Assembly: GCA_034439915.1 (NCBI GenBank)
Contig: JAWXBI010000290.1
Coordinates: 1-7,757 of the forward strand
DNA from: JADJLQ01 sp034439915
Lineage (GTDB): Bacteria; Bacteroidota; Bacteroidia; Chitinophagales; Saprospiraceae
DNA: 7,757 bases
Direction: 5' to 3'
A program made the position numbers and the translations under genes. The notes under the pieces are model-generated. The model had not been told where the DNA came from, ran no database searches, and saw only the letters and a program-made list of their open reading frames with translations. Below are positions 7,107 through 7,757 of the stretch, piece after piece. Numbering within the stretch: the stretch's first letter is position 1; each line of letters begins with the position of its first letter.

Positions 7107-7757
7107 CTAAATATGTTTCACTTCATATTCAAAACCCGTACCATCAAGTTGGGAAATGGCTTCAGCTAAATGTTTTCGATGACATTGGCAAATATTAGCT
7201 TCAAAACAGGTCAGGGCAATGCGGTAGTATTGTTTCAATAAATTCAAAATTTCAATTTGAGTATCTGAGGTCCTGCTCAAATTGATAGTTCTATAATTGG
7301 CAAACAAATTCTCATAATCCGATGGTGTATTTAGTGCTTGCCTTTGGGTGGATGGTATACCAACCTCGGGAAAATGTAAATATTTGATTCCCAGACTTTC
7401 ACAAAATTTTTTTAACTGGGTTTTGCTGAACCCATATTTCATGCTCAAGGGATTGTTGCGGACATCCACCAGGACTTTAACGTCATTTTTCAGCAAGCGT
7501 ACCAAATATTCTTCCAGTGAAATGCCTTCATAGCCTATAGTAAACAAAACCGTTTTATTCCCGTTTGGTTTGGCTTTGGTCACCTCCTCCAACTCTACTT
7601 TGCTCAATATCTTTTCGGCTGCTTCGCTTCGTATGGCATAAAACGGAAAGTTTAGATACGTGTGTTTCATCAAGGCCGTTGCACTCATATTACCATAATT
7701 TGCTTTGACTTCCTGCAGAAGTTTTAGGTCGTCTGATTTCAGTTGTTTCAGATAATC
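7107..7757 (-). CDS. DUF488-domain protein with extra N-terminal region, 5' end beyond window
   Basis: The visible 216 residues end in a DUF488 domain: FTIGYEG at visible residues 72-78, LVDVRNNPLS at 96-105, GFSKTQL at 109-115, YENLFANYR at 148-156, and the ending ALTCFEANICQCHR at 181-194, with the family's conserved CFE and CHR. The molecular function of DUF488 is not established as far as I know. The frame has no stop between the right window edge and the ATG at 7688: 23 sense codons precede it (beginning DYLKQLKSDDLKLLQEV). These and the following MSATALMKHTYLNFPFYAIRS look like the tail of a helical N-terminal domain, resembling the end of Panacea/SocA (DUF4065)-like domains. I therefore annotate the gene as 5'-partial and not as starting at 7688. 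It is the first visible gene of a unit with the 270-residue protein 3 bases downstream. The DUF488 call is firm; the N-terminal domain identity is tentative. Confidence 0.9.
   Translation of the reverse strand, partial: DYLKQLKSDDLKLLQEVKANYGNMSATALMKHTYLNFPFYAIRSEAAEKILSKVELEEVTKAKPNGNKTVLFTIGYEGISLEEYLVRLLKNDVKVLVDVRNNPLSMKYGFSKTQLKKFCESLGIKYLHFPEVGIPSTQRQALNTPSDYENLFANYRTINLSRTSDTQIEILNLLKQYYRIALTCFEANICQCHRKHLAEAISQLDGTGFEYEVKHI

Overview
The window looks like a piece of a Bacteroidota chromosome, perhaps a Saprospiria-, Chitinophaga- or Cytophaga-like lineage. The reasons are moderate-to-low GC, gene starts without Shine-Dalgarno sequences, a Tat-exported Gfo/Idh/MocA protein of the type common in this phylum, and protein sequences that read as Bacteroidota-like. 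The taxonomic placement is inference. I see no tRNA, rRNA, CRISPR array, insertion sequence or prophage gene.

Layout. (1) Positions 1-767, minus strand: most of moaA (molybdenum cofactor synthesis), cut by the left edge before its last 70 or so residues. (2) Positions 868-2295, minus strand: a two-domain protein with an atypical SDR/NAD(P)-binding N-terminus and a DUF2867 C-terminus. (3) Positions 2296-2639: an AT-rich divergent intergenic stretch. (4) Positions 2640-6275, plus strand: three tightly spaced genes for exported proteins, namely a Tat-targeted Gfo/Idh/MocA oxidoreductase, a right-handed parallel beta-helix protein, and a diheme c-type cytochrome. The last two overlap by 4 bases (ATGA). 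(5) Positions 6291-7757, minus strand, convergent to the cluster: a two-gene unit of a DUF488-domain protein (its N-terminus lies beyond the right edge) followed 3 bases later by a 270-residue protein of unknown function.

The most interesting part is the plus-strand cluster. The beta-helix/cytochrome pair matches what I remember as a recurrent pair of exported families of unknown function (the TIGR03805-type beta-helix family and the TIGR03806, or SO2930-type, diheme cytochrome family). Here the pair sits 40 bases downstream of a Tat-exported dehydrogenase-like protein. A reasonable but unproven model is an envelope redox module in which the beta-helix protein binds or modifies a carbohydrate-like ligand, with electron transfer through the diheme protein and possibly chemistry by the Gfo/Idh/MocA protein.

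The second point of interest is the right-hand unit. The DUF488 reading frame has no stop before the window edge, so the ATG at 7688 is probably internal. The protein probably carries an extra N-terminal domain, and its partner gene belongs to a family I cannot assign.
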